57,855 nucleotides of DNA. It comes from an uncultured Clostridia bacterium. Lineage in GTDB: Bacteria; Bacillota; Clostridia; Oscillospirales; CAG-272. Below the pieces are notes generated by a model. That model saw only the letters and a list, made by a program, of their open reading frames with translations. It was not told the DNA's origin and made no database searches. The stretch lies in assembly GCA_947624995.1 (NCBI GenBank), contig CANQMS010000016.1, positions 1-57,855 of the forward strand. Direction: 5' to 3'. The position numbers were made by a program, and so were the translations under genes. Of this stretch, positions 54,388 to 57,855 are shown piece after piece (position 1 is the stretch's first letter; every line of letters starts with the position of its first letter).

Positions 54388-55308
54388 TCACACCGCGGCG
54401 GGCTCGAGCCCGTATGCGGCGGCGACCCTTGCGTACTCGTCCTGCGTGATCTTCAGTATGCTGCCGTGGCGCTTGATGGACTTGCCGAGGTCGTATTCGC
54501 CCCTCTCGAGCGTTTCGAACCGTCCGCTCTTAAGGTCGCGTGTGACGAGAGGCAGATAGCCGAGACCTTTTGCGAACTGATCGACCATCAGGCACCACGC
54601 GCCGTCGTGGCGCAGAAACGCGATCGGGCCCTCGACGCCGGGAAGGGATGCGAGCGCTTCGCTGTGTATCTCGGTGAACTCGCCTATGAGGTCGCGCCCG
54701 CAGTCCATGATGATGCGCTTTGTCGTCTCGTCCTTGGAGAAGCGGTAGAAGACGCCGTTTTCGTGTATCACCGTCGTGTCTATGACGTCGTCGCCCTTTT
54801 CGATGTAGAGCACGGGCTCCGAGAAGGTTTTGAAGTCACGCGTGTATGCGCGGTAGATCTTCTGCTTGCGGTGACCGCCGCCAATATCCATCTTTGACGC
54901 CCAGAAGACGAGGTACGCGTCGCGCTCGGAGTCATATGCCGCCTCCGGCGCCCAGACGCAGCCCGCGCCCTCGAGCGCGGTGTCGAAGAACCAGGGCTCG
55001 GACCACCTGACAAGGTCGTCGGACGTCCAGATGACCATTTTCCGACTGCCCTCGTTCTGAGCGACGCCCCAGCCCTTGCCGCTCGCGATGCGGAGGTCGG
55101 TGGCGATGATGTAGAATTTTCCGTCTATTTTCGAGCGGAGGATGAACGGGTCGCGGACGCCGCCCTCGCCTATCGTCGAGCGGAGCACGGGCTCCCCGCC
55201 GTTCTGATCCTCAAAGTGAAGTCCGTCGCGGCTGAGGGAAAAATATACCTGCTCGCCGTTCGGCGACTCTCCCGTAAAATGCACTAAAAGATAGCAGTTT
55301 TCTTCCAT
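54388..55308 (-). CDS. GH43-like five-bladed beta-propeller glycosidase
   Basis: The protein has 306 residues with ATG 55308 and no signal peptide, so it is likely cytoplasmic. It has GH43/GH32/GH68-clan propeller features: a conserved Asp in GVRDPFILRS, CVWAPEAAYDSERDAYLVFWASK, VIDTTVIHENGVFYRFSKDE and a likely acid Glu in GVEGPIAFLRH. GH43 enzymes are mostly arabinofuranosidases or xylosidases. The N-terminal catalytic Asp is not certain by eye, so specificity, and even activity, is open. It has its own promoter and no partner gene, but shares a glycan theme with the GH2/GH35 operon. Confidence 0.82.
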   Translation of the reverse strand: MEENCYLLVHFTGESPNGEQVYFSLSRDGLHFEDQNGGEPVLRSTIGEGGVRDPFILRSKIDGKFYIIATDLRIASGKGWGVAQNEGSRKMVIWTSDDLVRWSEPWFFDTALEGAGCVWAPEAAYDSERDAYLVFWASKMDIGGGHRKQKIYRAYTRDFKTFSEPVLYIEKGDDVIDTTVIHENGVFYRFSKDETTKRIIMDCGRDLIGEFTEIHSEALASLPGVEGPIAFLRHDGAWCLMVDQFAKGLGYLPLVTRDLKSGRFETLERGEYDLGKSIKRHGSILKITQDEYARVAAAYGLEPAAV

Positions 55309-55354
55309 GGCTGAAATTGTCCTTTCGCAAAAATATGCGATCCTTTCACATCAA

Positions 55355-55383
55355 ATGATACCATGAAGAGGAAAGAAAATCAA
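55355..55383 (-). promoter_or_regulatory. Promoter of the GH43-like gene
   Basis: On the minus strand TTGATT, a 17-bp spacer and TATCAT, with extended -10 TGG, 47 bases upstream of the start codon. Confidence 0.75.
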
Positions 55384-55486
55384 CTCGAAAAGGCGATTTC
55401 GGGAAAATAATTTACACGGCGGAAGAGCTTGGGTAATTCTTTGTGACGTTTGCTGAAAATATTTTAAAAAAAGCTCAAAAAATCGT

Positions 55487-55496
55487 GGGGGGGGGG
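55487..55496 (+). repeat. G10 homopolymer upstream of a surface-protein promoter
   Basis: Ten consecutive G residues end 3 bases before the -35 hexamer of the next gene and follow an A/T-rich stretch (about 55455-55483) that could be an UP element. Such tracts are prone to slipped-strand length change. Confidence 0.9.
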
Positions 55497-55499
55497 TAC

Positions 55500-55528
55500 T
55501 TGCTTAAAGAGAAGACTTATGATATACT
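55500..55528 (+). promoter_or_regulatory. Promoter of the CxxC-repeat surface protein
   Basis: TTGCTT (55500-55505), a 17-bp spacer and TATACT (55523-55528), with extended -10 TGA. The leader to ATG 55593 is about 57 bases. Confidence 0.82.
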
Positions 55529-55592
55529 TTATATGCAAAAATTCAGGTGCTGTCGGCACACGCCGGCAGACCGGAACGAAGGACTTTTCATT

Positions 55593-57855
55593 ATGAAGCT
55601 TTTCAAGGCAAAAAGGACAAAAGGAGTGCTCGCCGCCGTAATGTGCGCCGTCATGTGGCTCCAGTGCATGGGACCGCTGCCGGTGAGCGCCGAGGCACAC
55701 GACCACGACCATGAGGCAGATGCTGCCGCCGCAGAGCCGGCGGTGACGGTCACGTTCGAAAAGGACGCGTACGAACACAGCGTTTATACGGACAGCTACA
55801 TTTTCTGCTGCCAGCCGACGGTCACGGTCAAGGCGGTCACAGGGCACACCGTCAACTCCGTGACGGTCAACGACACCGAGATCAAGAATTACTCGGAGGG
55901 ATTCAAGCTGCCGAAGGAATACTCGATCAAGCTCACCGTCATATACGACGATGCGGAGGAGCTGACGTACACGGTACATGTCGGGCATTTGCTCGGCGGG
56001 CGTCATGACGTCTCATATCCCGACAAAAGCTGTGTCAGCACGAATTCGGCGTACATATGCGCGCACTGCGGCGAGCCGTTCAATCTCGGCGAGTCCGGCA
56101 GCGCGAAGCACAATTTCGAAGATGTAAAGACCGTGAAGTCGTGCGACGGCAAGACTTACGAGGTCAAAAAATGCAGTGACTGCGGGCGCGTTTTTACGGA
56201 AGAAAAGACAGGCGAGCCCTCGACAGGCACGGCGGTAGAGCACGATTGGCACGAGGTCGTTATAGTAGCGGCGGAGGACGCCGACTGCAAGCATGACGGC
56301 GTTTCATACATGGAGTGCAGCAAGTGCAAAATGGTCACCGGGATGAAGATAACGTACGGGACGCACAAGCTCACAAACGTCGAGTATGTTAAGCCCACGT
56401 GCCAGTCCGGCGGGAAGACGTCGGGCACATGCTCCGTGTGCGGCAAAAAGGTAGAGTGGGAGGTCCCGAAGACGCAGCTTTCGCACAAGTGGGGCGAATG
56501 GAAGATCACAGAGCAGCCCACGTGCATCTCCAACGGCGAAAGGGAGCGGACATGTACCATTTGCGGCGCGAAGGAGACCGACACAATGCCGAAATCGGGA
56601 CATAAGCCCGTCTATCCGAACGACTGCACAAAGGAGGACGTTGTGTGCAGCCTCTGCGGGGAGACGGTTTCGGAAAAGAAATCCGAACACTCGTATGTGT
56701 ACGACGCCGACGGCATGACGAAGAAAACGCACACGAGGGTTTGCAGCAATGAAGGCTGCAAGGAGTCCGTCGTGGAAGAACACGATTTCTACCCGTACCA
56801 GGAGGCGCCGGGGAAGACTCCGGTCGAGAAATGCAGGTGCGGATATATACTCGAGCCGTGCGCGCATGAATATGTCTTCGAAAAGGGCAACGAAGACGCC
56901 GACGGGCACGAGATGAAGTGTACTACGTGCGGCACCGTGAAAAAGGTCGCGCACACAAAGCCGAAAAAGGGAACGGGGCTTGACTGCGAAGACGGCATCC
57001 GCTGCACGGTCTGCGAATACGAGATCGTAGCTCCGAAGGAGCACAGATTGGCATATGAGGTGCCGAGCCTCGCCGATTATCATATAGGATACTGCCTCGA
57101 CTGCGACTATCGCGGCGAGGAGACAAAGTGTTCGCCGGTCGAGGGCTCTGACCGCACGGACTGCACGAAGGGCTTTTACTGCGTCTGCGGGAGATGGATG
57201 GCGCACGGCTATGACGGTCACAAGCTCGGCAAGCGCGGGTATGACGAGAACACGCACTGGCGCGAGTGCGAGAATCCCGGGTGCAAGCAAAGAGTGGACG
57301 AAGCGCCTCACACGTTCAAAGTGAACGGGGACTGCACAAAAGAGATTTGCACGGTCTGCGGTTACTCAAGGGACAACACAAAGGGACACAAGTGGGGTCC
57401 GACGAAAAACAAAGGCAACGGGGAACACTCGAGAATCTGCGAGAATTGCGGCAAAGAGGATGTGAGCGCCCATTCCTTCAGCAACTGGCTGAAGAACGAC
57501 GAGAACACGCACGTCCGCCACTGTGTCTGCGGCGTCTCCGAGAAAGCTCCGCATGATTGGGGAGCGTGGACCGACGCGGGCGACGGCGTACACCACAAGA
57601 GCACGTGCAAAGACTGCGGTGAAGTCAAATACGGCGAGCACGCGTGGAGCGAGTGGAAAGATGCCGGTGGCGGCGAGCACACAAGGACGTGCAGCGTCTG
57701 CAACGGCAGCGAAAAGAATGAGCACACCTACGGCGCGTGGACAAAGACGAAGGACGGGCATAAGCGCACATGCACCGTCTGCGGCGCCGTCGATGAAGGC
57801 AAGCATACCTTCGGCAATTGGACCGATGCCGGCAGCGAGCACAAAAAGACGTGCA
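55593..57855 (+). CDS. Large secreted CxxC-repeat protein (3' end outside the window)
   Basis: At least 754 codons are open to the right edge. ATG 55593 has AAGGA 9 bases upstream and starts a signal peptide (MKLFKAKRTKGVLAAVMCAV, cleavage near VSA-EA) followed by a His/Asp stretch (HDHDHE). A beta-sandwich-like domain (about 50-130) precedes at least a dozen degenerate repeats of 30-50 residues, each with a CxxC or CxxCG pair, a trailing His, and often W-x(2)-W (for example HAWSEWKDAGGGEHTRTCSVC). The regular Cys pairs and His suggest metal-binding or disulfide-stabilised beads on a long surface stalk. Such repeats are common in surface proteins of gut Firmicutes, but their function is unknown. 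The anchor would be beyond the window. Confidence 0.88.
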   Translation, partial: MKLFKAKRTKGVLAAVMCAVMWLQCMGPLPVSAEAHDHDHEADAAAAEPAVTVTFEKDAYEHSVYTDSYIFCCQPTVTVKAVTGHTVNSVTVNDTEIKNYSEGFKLPKEYSIKLTVIYDDAEELTYTVHVGHLLGGRHDVSYPDKSCVSTNSAYICAHCGEPFNLGESGSAKHNFEDVKTVKSCDGKTYEVKKCSDCGRVFTEEKTGEPSTGTAVEHDWHEVVIVAAEDADCKHDGVSYMECSKCKMVTGMKITYGTHKLTNVEYVKPTCQSGGKTSGTCSVCGKKVEWEVPKTQLSHKWGEWKITEQPTCISNGERERTCTICGAKETDTMPKSGHKPVYPNDCTKEDVVCSLCGETVSEKKSEHSYVYDADGMTKKTHTRVCSNEGCKESVVEEHDFYPYQEAPGKTPVEKCRCGYILEPCAHEYVFEKGNEDADGHEMKCTTCGTVKKVAHTKPKKGTGLDCEDGIRCTVCEYEIVAPKEHRLAYEVPSLADYHIGYCLDCDYRGEETKCSPVEGSDRTDCTKGFYCVCGRWMAHGYDGHKLGKRGYDENTHWRECENPGCKQRVDEAPHTFKVNGDCTKEICTVCGYSRDNTKGHKWGPTKNKGNGEHSRICENCGKEDVSAHSFSNWLKNDENTHVRHCVCGVSEKAPHDWGAWTDAGDGVHHKSTCKDCGEVKYGEHAWSEWKDAGGGEHTRTCSVCNGSEKNEHTYGAWTKTKDGHKRTCTVCGAVDEGKHTFGNWTDAGSEHKKTC

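Overview
The window looks like chromosomal DNA of a G+C-rich, endospore-forming member of the Clostridia (Oscillospirales- or Christensenellales-like; the lineage is inferred from gene content only). The evidence is a spoVAD-spoVAE pair, the DapL (LL-diaminopimelate aminotransferase) route to lysine, PQTGD-type sortase signals, dockerin and cohesin modules, a DUF5107 glycan locus, and AGGAGG-like ribosome binding sites with TTGACA-17-TATAAT-type promoters, most of them with an extended -10 TGn.

Layout. 1-1.6 kb: the tail of a sortase-anchored protein, then a protein with four Cys-rich repeats and an AP2 DNA-binding domain. 1.6-18 kb: a surface protease island. A sortase-anchored S8 subtilisin (minus strand) is divergent from a dockerin-terminated S8 subtilisin (plus strand), and the latter is followed by a membrane-anchored cohesin-like protein. 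18-23 kb: a hybrid sensor histidine kinase with two periplasmic-binding-type sensor domains, and a DUF389 membrane protein. 23-29.6 kb: a third giant S8 protease, sortase-anchored. 29.7-37.6 kb: a DUF5107/TPR - GH2 - GH35 glycan-degradation operon. 37.7-41.3 kb: an XRE regulator and a P2-type Ca2+ ATPase. 41.3-44.1 kb: a translationally coupled operon of two paralogous unknown proteins and a GNAT acetyltransferase, with the remnant of a third paralogue. 44.4-47.5 kb: spoVAD-spoVAE behind a candidate sigma-G promoter, and a SpoVB-like flippase. 47.5-48.96 kb: a gene-free stretch with two inverted copies and one truncated copy of a structured repeat. 49-54.4 kb: a dapA-dapB-dapF-dapL-lysA operon under a lysine riboswitch. 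54.4-55.3 kb: a GH43-like enzyme. 55.5 kb to the end: the start of a large secreted CxxC-repeat protein whose promoter carries a G10 tract.

The most unusual part is 1.6-29.6 kb. Three paralogous subtilisins of about 2,100-2,400 residues share a core of propeptide, S8 domain, Fn3-like region, beta-propeller-like segments, Big_2 and a cohesin-like fold, but swap dockerins, the PA domain, Big_3 stalks and anchors. The one that lacks a sortase signal ends in a dockerin and sits directly upstream of a membrane-anchored cohesin-like protein. This suggests, as inference, a cell-surface protease assembly held together by cohesin-dockerin contacts. The neighbouring sensor kinase with amino-acid-binding-type domains could sense the peptide or amino-acid products.

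All motif, promoter and domain calls were made by eye. No database search, structure prediction or alignment was run.
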